A DNA stretch of 64,000 nt from Gnetum montanum (taxonomy: Eukaryota > Streptophyta > Gnetopsida > Gnetales > Gnetaceae): NCBI GenBank assembly GCA_015680685.1, contig MNCI01013809.1, positions 249,816 through 313,815 on the forward strand. Direction: 5' to 3'. This document shows positions 20,644 to 31,173 of this stretch, in pieces. Numbering within the stretch: the first letter of the stretch is position 1; the number at the start of each line of letters is the position of its first letter. The position numbers and the translations under genes were made by a program. The notes beneath the pieces are model-generated. The model was not told where the DNA came from, did not search any database, and was given only the letters and a program-made list of their open reading frames with translations.

Positions 20644-21240
20644 TATTGCTAAGCCAAGTAGTTTTGCAAATGAGAAGAAGCAAAGAAATTGAATAGCAAC
20701 CGAAAGGTTAATAATTTTATGAACAAGAAAAGCAAATGAACTAGAAGCAATAAAAAAGAAAGGCTTTATGTCTTTTTGGGTTCCCGAGGAACTGTCGAGG
20801 AGACCGATCTGTACCACACAAAGTGTAAACAACCGTAAGAGGGTGTCATGTCTATGCTAGTGCACGATAGGGTATAGAGTGCATGCAAGACTACCATAAG
20901 GTGAGCATGTTAACTAGCGATTGAGGCTTTGCGTCTCGAAGGGTTCCCAAGGAACCGTCGAAGTGACCGATCTGTACCACATGACACACTAATGCGTAAT
21001 GGGGTATAGATCGCATGCGAGACTATCGTGAGGTGAGCAAGTTAACTAGTGATCGAAGGCTTTGTGTCTTGTAGGGCTCCCAAGGAATTGTCAAAGTGAC
21101 TGATTTGCACCACACTACGTGTAAACAACCACAGACGAGTGTCGATTTTATGCTAATGTGTATCAAGGTGTAGAAGGCTTATAGGACTACCATGACACAA
21201 GGAAAGGGCACTAAAGGCCCTTCTTCTAGCGCCAGAAAAC
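20644..21240 (-). repeat. A2 leader: tandem repeats with hairpins
   Basis: Untranslated leader with three degenerate repeats of about 130-165 bp, starting near 20,761, 20,925 and 21,058 (each with GGCTTT..GTCT). Each contains a small hairpin in a loop-of-three design: 20,779-20,793, 20,942-20,956 (perfect GGTTCC/GGAACC) and 21,075-21,089, followed by GACCGATCTGTACCAC or a variant. A3 has two such repeats, A1 one hairpin. Its position is where retroelements keep packaging and dimerisation signals. Confidence 0.7.
21216..21234 (-). other. A2 primer-binding site
   Basis: Minus strand TGGCGCTAGAAGAAGGGCC, six bases from the LTR edge CTACA. A3 (TAGTGCTAGAAGGAGGGC, 23,855-23,872) and A4 (TAGCACTAGAAGGAGGGC, 57,714-57,731) carry variants. 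The tRNA was not identified with certainty; an Arg-type primer is possible. Confidence 0.7.
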
Positions 21241-22821
21241 TGTAGCAACCAAAAATTTTGATAGCTGGAAAACACTGAGGGGTCAATGATCACGATAGTT
21301 TCGACCCCATATCAGCAGGAGGACCGTGCTAGGTGTGAACGGATACAAGGCACCTTGAACTATCTGGTCGATTAGACAGGGACTTAGTCAGTGTCTATAT
21401 AGCCTTTTACAACATGTAGTTTGAAAACATAAATAATAGCACAATGTAATGCTTAAATGCAAAGAAGGTAGAAAATAGTGTAAAACACAGTAATAAGCAG
21501 GAAACAAAGTAAAATGCAGTTAGAAAAATGCACCACTTCGAAGTTACAAGTTTGCTCTGTCAAGATGGATACATTCGGTTTCACAGCATTGAGGAGTGTA
21601 GAGATCCTTAGAGTAACCAAGATGTGTAGAGCAAAGATAGCTATGCACTTGGGTGAGGACTCAGGAGCTAACAATGCAAAAATTCTACCAAGGTGGTAGA
21701 ATTGGGGGTTGGAAAAAATGCTAACTAAGAATACTAACTAAAAATATGCCAAGAGGAGCTAGAGCTGGAGCTAGGGAGAGAGAGAGAGAGAGAGCTGGAG
21801 TTAGTTGAAATCCAAAAAGTCCTTTGAATGTTTCTTATTTGGGTATTTATAGGACCAATAGCATGCGAAAGGGGCAGTTTGGATGCCACGTGCCTTGGGC
21901 CCACGTTGACTTGTCTATGCTGCACATGCTTGCATGACCGTTGGGTATGCATGACCATTGTGACTATGAGTCTACCATGCTATAACTGTGAACCTGCTAT
22001 GCTGTAATTACGTCGTCAACATCTAGAGATGTGTGCCAACAGCTAAATTAGGTGAAGTGCATTAATGTTGCACAACCACTTGCATGCTTTTCTGTGCTTC
22101 ATAGCATAGCATGTTCAGTGTAGTGTAGCATGTTGTCTCGCATTTCGCTATATGTGTGCTGCATACTTGCTATGCTATGCTACGCTACGTAGCGTAGTGA
22201 CTGGCCTTAGTCGCAAAAACTTTGACAATCTGCAAACCTTGCCTCTTGCACTGCAAAACTTGTGAACTTGTTGATCTTGCCCTTTGAGTTGCTTCTATCC
22301 CTTCTATAGATTTGATATGCCTCACTACGCCATGTAGCTCAGAATAGCGTAGCAGCAGACATGGTCCACCGCTTCCTGACGGAAAGAGACATTGCTGAAG
22401 GGCTTGAAGTTTGGCGAAGGAACTCACCGTATAGCTTTTGTTATGTTACACTATGCTGCGTAGTGTAGCATAGCATGGCACTTCATTTTGAAATCATTTT
22501 CTGAAGCTTGCTACACTACATAGCAAGGTGTGTCATAGTGTAGCAAACTCCGTGACTTAGAAAAATTGCCGAACTATTTTACGCATCTTGGGCACTGCTA
22601 TCAACTTCGTGCATTACTTCTAAGCAAGCTGTTGGCTGGGCACACTACTTGGGTGGACAAGCAAGATGATCCATAGAGCTTATTTACACCTAAAGTAGAA
22701 AATTTGCCAAACTGGCTAGCCTGAATTCAGAGTGTTCTCCTCCCAAAGAACTACCGTAGTGCTACACGAATTACAAGGCCTAGTGAAGCAAGCATGCCTT
22801 TGAATTTTTTGGGATGTTTTA
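21241..22821 (-). repeat. A2 5' LTR (1,581 bp)
   Basis: Plus-strand edges are TGTAGCAACC and ATGTTTTA (expected TTTCA, one change). TATAAATA on the minus strand at 21,844-21,851 separates U3 (about 970 bp) from R-U5. U3 contains four palindromic clusters of the TAGCGTAGC type near 22,163-22,202, 22,318-22,350, 22,432-22,473 and 22,508-22,545, including a perfect 18-bp palindrome CTACGCTACGTAGCGTAG at 22,180-22,197. A short AG microsatellite sits at 21,775-21,795. Confidence 0.85.
21844..21851 (-). promoter_or_regulatory. TATA box of A2 5' LTR
   Basis: Minus strand CCTATAAATACCC. The context is identical in A3 (24,511-24,518). Confidence 0.65.
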
Positions 22822-23397
22822 GCAAGGTTGACATGGCTACCCATAGCATTTTTAATTGTGGGTTGTAGAAGAATAGACATGATCACAACTAGAGTGGTGA
22901 CAGACAATGGATTGGCCCAGAAGGACTAGGTAGAAGGGATTGTGACAGGGTTGGCCTGACCTCCCCCATCAGACTAAGAATCAAGCTCCTCTTATTCATC
23001 CTGGAAGATGTCCTCGTGGTTGGACACTATGTATTATTACTTCCTAGGCCTAGCCAACTAGATCAGCTATTCTAACAACCATTTATTCATCTATGTCAAA
23101 GGTATGGAAGTGTCGAGAGTGGAAACAAATTCCTTCCCGTCGTAGTAAGTGAAGTCGAAGCTACGTTTGTCTTCAAGTTCATACACATCCAAAGGCAAGT
23201 TTTCCTGAACCTTTGCACAGAGGAAGTTATAATGCTCGTGTTGCTAGGCCAAGCCCTTGGGTCCTTGGTTTTGGATCCTGAGATATCGACGTGTTTCCAG
23301 CATTAGATTGAGCGATTATTCGGCATCTGTGACACCTCGAACCGGGATGAGAACTTCAACGTTGAAGGCATTAGCAGCGGTGCTCGAAGAAGCCATT
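22822..23397 (-). pseudogene. A3 gag N-terminal fragment
   Basis: ATG at 23,397 (MASSSTAANAFNVEV). Continues with HEHYNFLCAKVQENL and GKEFVSTLDTSIPLT, close to A2. It has few stops and is cut by the A2 insertion before the capsid region. Confidence 0.75.
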
Positions 23398-23878
23398 AAT
23401 AAGATAAATAGTTTTGCAAATAGGAAATAGCATAGAGATTGGAAAGCTAAATAGTTTCATGAATGAGAAGAGTAAGAAATTGGAAAGCAATCAGAAAATT
23501 GAAAATGATCAAAAAATTGGAAAGCGAGCAAAAAGGCTTTATGTCTTGTCGGGTTCCCAAGGAACCGTTGGAGCAACCGATCTATACCACATGATGAACA
23601 ACCACAAAAGGGTGTCACGTTTATGCTAGTTCATGATAGGGTATAGAACTTGTGCAAGACTATCGTAAGATAAGCAAGTCAACTAGCGATCAGAGGCTTT
23701 ATGTCCCGTAGGGTTCTCGAGAAACTGTTGAGGCAACCGATCTGCACCATGTAGTGTGTAAACAACCACAGGTGGGTGTCAAGTTTATGCTAATGAGTCT
23801 TAGGGTGTAGAAGGCTTACAAGACTACCATGACATGAAAAAAGGACACTAAAAAGCCCTCCTTCTAGCACTAGAACAC
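23398..23878 (-). repeat. A3 leader with two hairpin repeats and primer site
   Basis: Two repeats about 170 bp apart (near 23,525 and 23,695). The hairpin at 23,552-23,566 is a perfect GGTTCC-CAA-GGAACC; the second (23,712-23,726) is imperfect. The primer site lies at 23,855-23,872. Confidence 0.65.
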
Positions 23879-25462
23879 TGTAGCGACCAAAAACATCGGC
23901 TACTGGAAAATGTCGACGAGTCGTCAGCTATGAACAATCTTAACCCTGTATCTGCGAGAGGTCCGTGTTGGATGGAACGGATATGAGGCAACCTAAATGA
24001 TTTAGTTGATCAGATAGGAACTTAGTCAGTGTCAATATAACCTTTTTCAATGGGTGATTTGAAAGCAAAGTTTATAGCATAAAAATAGTATTTTTAAACA
24101 TAAATGATGCAGAAAACAATGTAAAATGCAATGATAAACAAGAAAGAAAAGTAGAATGCAATTAGAAAAATGCACCGCTCCAAAGCTATGACTTCACTTT
24201 GTCAGAGTGGATACAATTGGTTGCATAGTACTGGGAAGTGTAGAAATCCCAAAGGTAACTAAGATGTGTAGAGCAAAACGGCAGTATGCTTAGGTGCGAA
24301 CTTAGGAGTTGGTAATGCACAATGCTAACAAGGTGGTAGAAAAGAGAAAAACAAAATGCCAACTAACAATGCTAACTATTTACAATGTCAAATAGAAAGC
24401 TTGTAATGCTCAAGGTTACAATGCTAGCTTTTTTCTTGTCAGCCAACAAAACTGCTAGCTGATCAAAAATTGCCAAAAGAAGGAACCCTTTTGAACATTG
24501 CTTGTAGGGGTATTTATAGGACCAAGGGTGCACGAAAGGGGTGATTTAGACGCCACGTGCCTTGGGCCCATGTTGACTTGTCTACGCTGCATAGGCCTAC
24601 ATGACCTTTGGGCCAGCTTGCCATGCCATAATTATGAGCCTACCACACTGTAATTGTGCTATCAGAGCACCAGTCAATTAGGTGAGGTGCATTGATGTCG
24701 TACAACTGCCTACCATGCCTTGCTATGCTTTGTAGTGTAGCATGTTTGGTGTAGCATAGCATTTTGCTACACATTTCGCTAGTTGTTTGTTGCATATTTG
24801 CTACGCTATGCTATGCTATGTAGCGTAGCGTAGTGCAGAAGCCAGCCTTAGTCGTGAAAATTTTGCTAATCTATAGATGTTGCCTTTTGCACTATGAATC
24901 TTGCAAACTTGCTGATCTTGCCCTTTGATTTTCCTTCTATCACTTCCACAGAATTGCTACACCTCACTGCGCCATGTAGCTCAGCGTAGCGTAGCAGTAG
25001 ACATGGTCTGCCACTTTCTAACGAAAGGAGACATTTCTAAAGGACTTGAAGTTGGGTGAGGGGACCGACCGTATAGTTTTTTGCTACGTTGTGCTATGCT
25101 GCATAGCGTAGCGTAGCACTTCGCTTCTACAAACGTATTCTGGAGTCTACTACACTATGTAGCATGGCGTAGCATAGCATAGTGAAACTCCTTGACTTAG
25201 AAAACTTGTTGAAGCATTTTGCGCATTCTGAGCACTGCTAACAGTTCCACGCATCGCTCTTAAGTGCACAGTCAGCTAGGTGAACTGATCAGGTGGGCAG
25301 GCTGGAGGATCCGTTTAGCCTGTTGACACATGGGAAAGAAAGCTTACCAAATTGGACAGTTTGAAAATTAGACCATCCATCTCCTGAAGAACTACCATGA
25401 CACTGCATGAATTGCAAAGGCCTTGGTGAAGCAAGCATGCCTTCAAATTCTGAGGTGTTTCA
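23879..25462 (-). repeat. A3 5' LTR (1,584 bp)
   Basis: Plus-strand edges are TGTAGCGACC and GGTGTTTCA. The TATA box is at 24,511-24,518 on the minus strand. U3 has palindromic clusters near 24,801-24,835, 24,975-24,995, 25,083-25,110 and 25,150-25,190, at the same relative places as in A2. Immediately to the right begins family B sequence (B1), so A3 inserted into B1. Confidence 0.85.
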
Positions 25463-26784
25463 CCTCCAGTAGCGAGAGAATGGAAAAAGATAAGGAATAA
25501 GAAATATGGAGAAAAAGATACAACTATAATGTTGATGAAATGGATGTCAGAGATGGAAATGAACAAAAAAGAAATTAATTTTGAAAATTTTTAAGGCAAA
25601 GAAATTAACTGATGTACCAAATAGGAATGCCAGTGGGTCCTCCCTAAAGCAGGCTCATGCCCTTAATGCCCTGACATTCCCACATTCAAAGAGTCCATGG
25701 GATTTGGAAATGTCATTTGGAAGCAAGAGTTAAAGTCTTAACCACAAGAGTTTACCAAAAAGAAAACAATTTATTAACCAAAATATGGACTAATGATACA
25801 ACTGATAATGAGGTGAAAATGGGAAAAGAATGATGGAGAGAAGAGAATGGAATGGAATCTCAAGAACAAGGTGATGTACAGCCCCATGTGTATTAATGAT
25901 TAATGTGATTTAGGAGATCTCATTCCAAATCTAGCCTCAAACAATCCACATCCAGTTAATTTGCATTAATACATTTGGCCAAACCATCCACCTAAAGTAA
26001 CATGAATACCTCCATCAAAGAGTCACTACCATTCTGACGAAATGAGAAAGGAGAAAGTAGGAAATGAGAAGGTCCTTAGTTAGAGGGAACATGTTTATTT
26101 AGTTCCATAACCAGTGCTTGTAGCCTAGATGATTATTTTGTCTAAGGGGTGTGCTTTGAATTCCCACTTTTCTTCTGTCTTTTTTTTTTTTGCGTGAGAA
26201 CCACACCATGCAAAGACTTGTTATTTTTATTAGCTCATCTTCCTGATAATGGAGCAACATCGAAATGGTAAGAAAACCCCAAGAAGAAAAACATCCAAGC
26301 ACCCAAGAGAATGGTCAACACAAATGCATCAAGTCCATTTGAAGTCACACCCTTTTCAATCCTTGAGTCCTTCCTTAGTTTGAGAAATGCCTAGTCACTG
26401 ATTTGTTGATAGTTCTATTATTTATTTTGAAGAAAGGGACTGTATATTTCCAAGCCAAGAGAGACCATAGAAATTCATGGATGCATGGATGATGTGGACT
26501 CATTGCCTATTATATCAAAAGAACCATACCTTAATATCAACATCATAACTTAAAGGTAAAAGCCAAACATTAGCAACCAATAGAATACAGTTCATACCAT
26601 CATGAGGAGTACTTATTAGGTGATGAATCTAACAAAATTAGGAAACACACAAATAAACGAAAAAGAAGTATGAACAATGTGCAAAACAAAAATAAGAAAA
26701 GTTAAAGAAATTTGTAAAAAAGAATGTGTAAAACAAAAGCTTAAAAAGGAACTAAGGGACTCAATTGATCAACATAAGTGGCCA
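25463..26784 (-). other. B1 non-coding 3' region
   Basis: AT-rich and without coding signal. Matches the B3 3' region in reverse complement. The short open frames here are not conserved between the two copies. Confidence 0.7.
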
Positions 26785-26800
26785 TCTCCCCCATGACTAA
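26785..26800 (-). other. Internal polypurine-like tract of B1
   Basis: Minus strand AGTCATGGGGGAGATGG just after the protease frame. B3 has the same tract at 51,938-51,954, and the true 3' tract of B3 is ATCATGGGGGTA. It could be a second plus-strand priming site. Confidence 0.45.
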
Positions 26801-26834
26801 GTTGGAAGGAGAAGATCTAAAATAATGAGTGAGG

Positions 26835-27640
26835 TCATCCTTTCTCCGATGTGCTATGTGCATTGACCATTCTAGATTCATGGTGAGGTTTGGTCTGTTG
26901 CACACTGACTAGAATTCTCTTATTGGAGTATTTGTTTAAATTTTTTAGAATTTTTTGACTTCCCCTAATTGATGGTTTCAAGTTAAGGTTTGGAAGTTGA
27001 CGATGCTCTTGCTCTAGTGCATCTATGCTTTTGATGTGAGTGCAAGTTGTTCCCTCAATTAGTTCCATGCATGTTGGTGAGTTGCTCTCTTGATTACCTG
27101 TCAACCAATGGGTGTCTTTTGGTTGTGTGGTTGCTACATATAGGCACTTTTGTATGTTAACTTCCTGGGCACACTAGCTGCATGTAGACAATGTTGAACA
27201 TTCATGTACGTCATCACCCTCTGTATCACTATATGTGATACATGGGACTTTCTTCTTCTAGATCCTTCCAAAATTTTTTTCCTTAGATATTTTTAGGGAA
27301 AGATTGCGGATTCCTAGCCATGCATTGATGGTATTTAGCCATGACCTCCCCATTATTATTGGGAAGTCCCCTTTGTCATTGTTTACTTGTATCACTAGAA
27401 AATAAGTTGGGTATGACCACCCACACATAGTGGTAACGATGTCCTCCACCAGTCCCAAGGGAACAATGATGGATTGGTTAGCCAGCTCTAAGTGAATATT
27501 TCTCTTCTTTAGTGAAGGTAGGTTCCAAGCTTTATACATCTCTTGTGATATTAAGTTGACTCTGGAACCTCAATTAAGAAGAGCTTTATGAGGTTCATTC
27601 CCAGTGACTTGGAGATAGATTAAAGGGCTTCCGAGGTTAG
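26835..27640 (-). pseudogene. B1 aspartic protease
   Basis: Open frame 27,539-27,258 contains KRNIHLELANQSIIVPLG, then IQVNNDKGDFPIIMGRSWLNT (flap-end IMGR). Just upstream, near 27,570, the catalytic segment is damaged: an Asn and a stop stand where B2 has LLDFG. Further on, LIEGTTCTHIKSIDAL at 27,070-26,990 marks the linker that in B2 leads into RT. B1 instead ends shortly after. Confidence 0.8.
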
Positions 27641-28289
27641 AGAATTTCCTAGGAAGGTGGCCCTCCTTAATCTAGTTAGTGACAACATGTGTTAACATAG
27701 CCGTGTGCGTTGAGCTCTGTTTTTGGTTTGAAGGGAGCTCCAAAGTCTTATTTGATGGAGAAGCGTTCAGAGGGTCAACCACTTGTAGTTGTGAGAGCTT
27801 GGTTGGACTATGGGTTCTGAAGAAAGGTCTTCTCTTTGTATGGTTGTTAGAACCAACATTGGGTTGAAGGTTCACAACTCTTGTAGCATTATGTTGCTAT
27901 GGTTGAGTGGGAAGTTCCCCTTGCATTGCTAGAGTGGATGGTAGTGGAGCTATTGGTGTGAGAGTTGCAAATGGATTTGGAGGATGGTATGTTTGTGGGT
28001 TGTCTCTCCCAGGAGAAAGAGTTCTATAATACTCCTGATCTTGGTAGTTATGTTGTGGTGTGATGTGACCAACAGATTCACTTGGAGAGATTGGCTTCTG
28101 CATGTAATAGCCATATGGATCTGGTTGCTAGTAAGGATATTGTTGCCTTGGTGGTGGCATCTCCCATGAGTATGGGTATTACCATTGCTGGTGTTGCTCA
28201 ATAGGTTGTGGCAGAGTTCAACTTGGATAATACATTAAGGGTTGGAGGAACTACCTTGGGTTACCTTGGGGATAAGGTAACCTTTGGGG

Positions 28290-30236
28290 TGCTTACCGTT
28301 TGTTAAGTCTTGGGTTGAGTGCATACATCCCAAACTCCTGTAGATGTGAGATCATTGGGAAACATCCCTTAGGATGGTCATATTGGCATATCTCACATCC
28401 ACCATCATTGTCCATATTAGAATCCACAACCTCTTTGTTGATGGCCATTTTACCCTTACCTTTGTTACGTGCATGATCCAAATCTCTCTTTTTCATTTTA
28501 TCATAGTCACTACTTCTCTCCTTAGACTCCTCTACAATTTTAAGGACAGTTTCAAATCTACTATCCAAGGAGTCCCACATTTGGACTACCTTTGTCAATA
28601 CTTCTGTTGTTAATTTTTGGAGTGGCAAGGTTTTCCTATTCACCATCTCTTCGAGTGGTGACTCTTCCTCCTCCTCATAGAATCTCACTCCTCTTTTTTA
28701 GAGGGAAGGATCGCAGTTATACTCTTTCACACTTTCTCTCTTACGTAGCTCCCTTTCTTCCTTAGCTACTTACTCCAACAATCTACGAACCTGATGGGAC
28801 CTAAGATCTGATAATCTGCCTTGGGCATATGTTCCAAGGGTTCTCCTAGTTTCATGCCTAAGTCCATCTATGAGATGGCGTATTTGATCCAGTTGTGAGT
28901 AACTGTGGCCCGGGCAACAATGTAGCCGTGCATAATATTGACCCATGGAAGCATCCAAGGGTTCATGACTTCCTTGCTTCTATCCTTGGATTTTATTTCA
29001 CAGGTTGGACACTTGGGAGTACATTTGATACTTGTCATTAAACAATTTTAGCATTGTACTCCACCTTCAAATGGATTTTGGTTCTAAGGAACGATACTAG
29101 CTTTTCGCTTCTTTTACTAGTATCCTTGGGAATAACTTTAATTTTTTCCACTCATTCTCAATGTTCTACAAGGCACATGCATTGTGAAATTCTTGTAAGT
29201 GGCTCTAAGGATCAGCGTTGTATCCCCCCTCAAATTGTGGGATATTATTCATGTCTAGTCTCTTGATCCTACTATCTTTTTGGTGCCTTGTGGGTATTCT
29301 TATAGCCTCCATGATGTCTAACATGCTTTAGGTTGCGAGTAGGGGTTCTTCATGGTCATTTTTTTGTAGTGTCTGTGATGTCTATGCGGTTCCCTACTCT
29401 CCCTTCTTCCATGTCGTGATTCTCCAGAATGCCCTTATCCTCATTCTTGACTCTATCGTCAAGGTTTCTGACTCTGTTTACCCTTATCCTCATAGTTAGG
29501 TTCTTTATGACTATGTCCTGATACAAAAGGAGAGGGTGAATGTGATGATGAAGGTGAAGAAGAAGGATAACCATTGCCATGACAATGTTTCCTACCTTCC
29601 CTTCGGTGGTCTTGGTCCCAATCGTGATTATGATCAAACTGCCCGTCCTTATCATGTGTTTGTGTTTCTTCATTGAACACTTAGTGTTTGTGGGGATCAG
29701 AACTAGGGTTGTAAATCCTAGAGTGAAGGTTTTGATACACCACATCCTCACCATCATTAGGAGGGAGGAACATCATTTTTTGGGGAACCTATTGGAACTG
29801 GTTCACCATCTCCAATTTTGCTTAAAGTGTGTAGGACATTATGGGGTCCTTTGCCCTTCAATGATGTATAGTATCTCTCCTATTGAAAGTCCCTTTAACG
29901 TTGCACTTCTATGGGATGGTAATCCCTTGTGACATAATTGCATGCAACATATTCCACATATACCTATGACATTCCTACTCGTGTGAGAGCACGAAGAAGC
30001 ATGTTGGGGACTACTTGGTCTGGAGGCAACACTATGTTACCCTCCAAGTCTCTCCAATGTAGTTGTTCATCATGATGGAGGATAAAAGTAAAGTCGGGTA
30101 TATACTCATCATGATGAATATATACCATACATAATTTTTAAGGAACTAGTACATCTTGGTTACGTGTGTTGTGCCGCCGACTATCTCTTGTGTTATTCCT
30201 AGGTGGTGAAGTGCTTTTGTGTGAAGAATAAGACAT
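28290..30236 (-). pseudogene. B1 gag
   Basis: Starts at ATG 30,236 (MSYSSHKSTSPPR). Blocks shared with B2 and B3: HHDEYIPDFTFILHHDEQL, WRDLEGNIVLPPDQ; a Ser/Pro/His-rich spacer near 29,500-29,600; FEGGYNADP; capsid-like YARLHCCPGHSYSQLDQIRH and RHETRRTLGTYAQGRL; a basic stretch; and a terminal CEICQYDHPKGC, a C-X2-C-X3-H-X3-C metal-binding-like motif. The frame is broken many times. Confidence 0.82.
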
Positions 30237-30364
30237 TGTTATCTTGTTCGGTGTGCTATTTACTGTTGTCTAATTTTTCTTTTGATCAACCCAAAGGGTT
30301 CATTCTAGCATCCCAACGATGTGGATGATTTCCTATGTTCTACGTAGCATACAAAAAACTAAGT

Positions 30365-30382
30365 CCCCAACAACATCACCAA
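30365..30382 (-). other. B1 primer-binding site
   Basis: Minus strand TTGGTGATGTTGTTGGGG next to the LTR edge, a decayed form of the tRNA-Asp-type TGGCRCCRTTGTYGGGGA seen in B2 and B3. Confidence 0.65.
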
Positions 30383-31173
30383 TGATGAGTGGCGAGGTAC
30401 CCCTACACTCAACCATACAAATACGACCATCTCACGTGCGATCCGATTGAACTCCAGAGATTAAGTGCTTACACACCCTAATGGAACACTTAAGGTTAAT
30501 CAATCGATGTCTTTTCAAACTTACTTGTATTGTCACAATTGTATGGTTAAGTAAGCTTGAGGTATATGATTTTTATGTCTTTTATCTTTTTAATGCCAAT
30601 GCTAATAGGGAGAGGTGAAGAGAACTAAATGACTAACTTTCATTAAATAATCACTAACTAAGTTCTAATCGTCCTAGCACTAGTATCCATTCCCACTTTC
30701 TATACACACCCTGAACCAATGCAACACTGTTGGGATTACCAAATGCTACTCATTACTAGGTTACCAAGCGTTACACACGTGCTCGAAGCGGTCGTACTGA
30801 ATGCACTTAACTAGGAGAGTCAAGGGTTGAGAGAGATTAATTATCTACAAAAGCATTTAAACATTTAACAATAATTAAATCCTATTTAGCTTAGTCCACA
30901 TGCTACAAGGTTTATTAGAAACTTTGTCTTTATTGTCGTACACAAATGTGTGCTTAGGTACAATTTTCTCGAATAAAGATCCATTCACTTTAAGAATCCT
31001 ACTACGGACACATGGAAATTACTTTAAATCTAGAATGGTAAAACTGCTATAGTTTGGCTAAGGGTCTAACTTTACATGCCTAAAATAGGGAAAGCTACCT
31101 CTTATTTATAGATGTTTCAATAGGCCATGATATTGTGTATGCAATATCGCATATGCGATATCGTGGCTCATCA
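30383..31173 (-). repeat. B1 5' LTR (791 bp)
   Basis: Plus-strand ends are TGATGAGT and GGCTCATCA, an inverted terminal motif. The TATA-like TATAAAT on the minus strand lies at 31,104-31,110. A perfect 18-bp palindrome ATATCGCATATGCGATAT lies at 31,144-31,161, twelve bases inside the LTR edge. The flank after the LTR is CTCAC. Confidence 0.85.

Larger units (their letters stand above)
5211..22821 (-). mobile_element. Family A copy A2, Tat/Ogre-like retrotransposon, near full length
   Basis: The most complete family A copy, about 17.6 kb visible. In the sense (minus) order it has a 5' LTR (21,241-22,821), primer site, repeat-bearing leader, gag-protease (20,643 to 16,838), an oppositely oriented multi-exon gene (11,887-16,253), pol (10,916 to 7,478), a non-coding 3' region with hairpin arrays, a polypurine tract and a 3' LTR split by A1. 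The right edge abuts A3 leader/gag sequence, so A2 inserted into A3. Tandem RNase H domains and a long spacer between protease and RT support the Tat/Ogre placement. Confidence 0.85.
22822..25462 (-). mobile_element. Family A copy A3: 5' LTR, leader and gag start; rest displaced by A2
   Basis: Sense is minus. The 5' LTR is 23,879-25,462, the primer site 23,855-23,872, the leader with two hairpin repeats follows, and a gag start at ATG 23,397 runs to 22,822, where the A2 LTR begins. The left end matches A2 internal position 20,065 onwards (TCTACCCATAGCAG), so A2 inserted into A3 gag; the rest of A3 must lie left of the window. Confidence 0.8.
25463..31173 (-). mobile_element. Family B copy B1, pol-less gag-protease element, 3' end cut by A3
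   Basis: Sense is minus: 5' LTR 30,383-31,173, primer site, gag from ATG 30,236, protease (27,620-26,835), a PPT-like tract, then about 1.3 kb of non-coding 3' region up to 25,463. Collinear with B3, including the 3' non-coding part (compare 25,640-25,800 with the complement of 52,960-53,110). There is no RT, RNase H or integrase. The last ~570 bp and the 3' LTR are missing because of the A3 insertion. Confidence 0.85.

Noticed and set aside
20512-20832. 106-residue frame with a hydrophobic N-terminus, possible membrane protein
   Set aside because: Its second part is the A2 gag start; the hydrophobic first part is translated leader repeat and is not conserved in A1 or A3.
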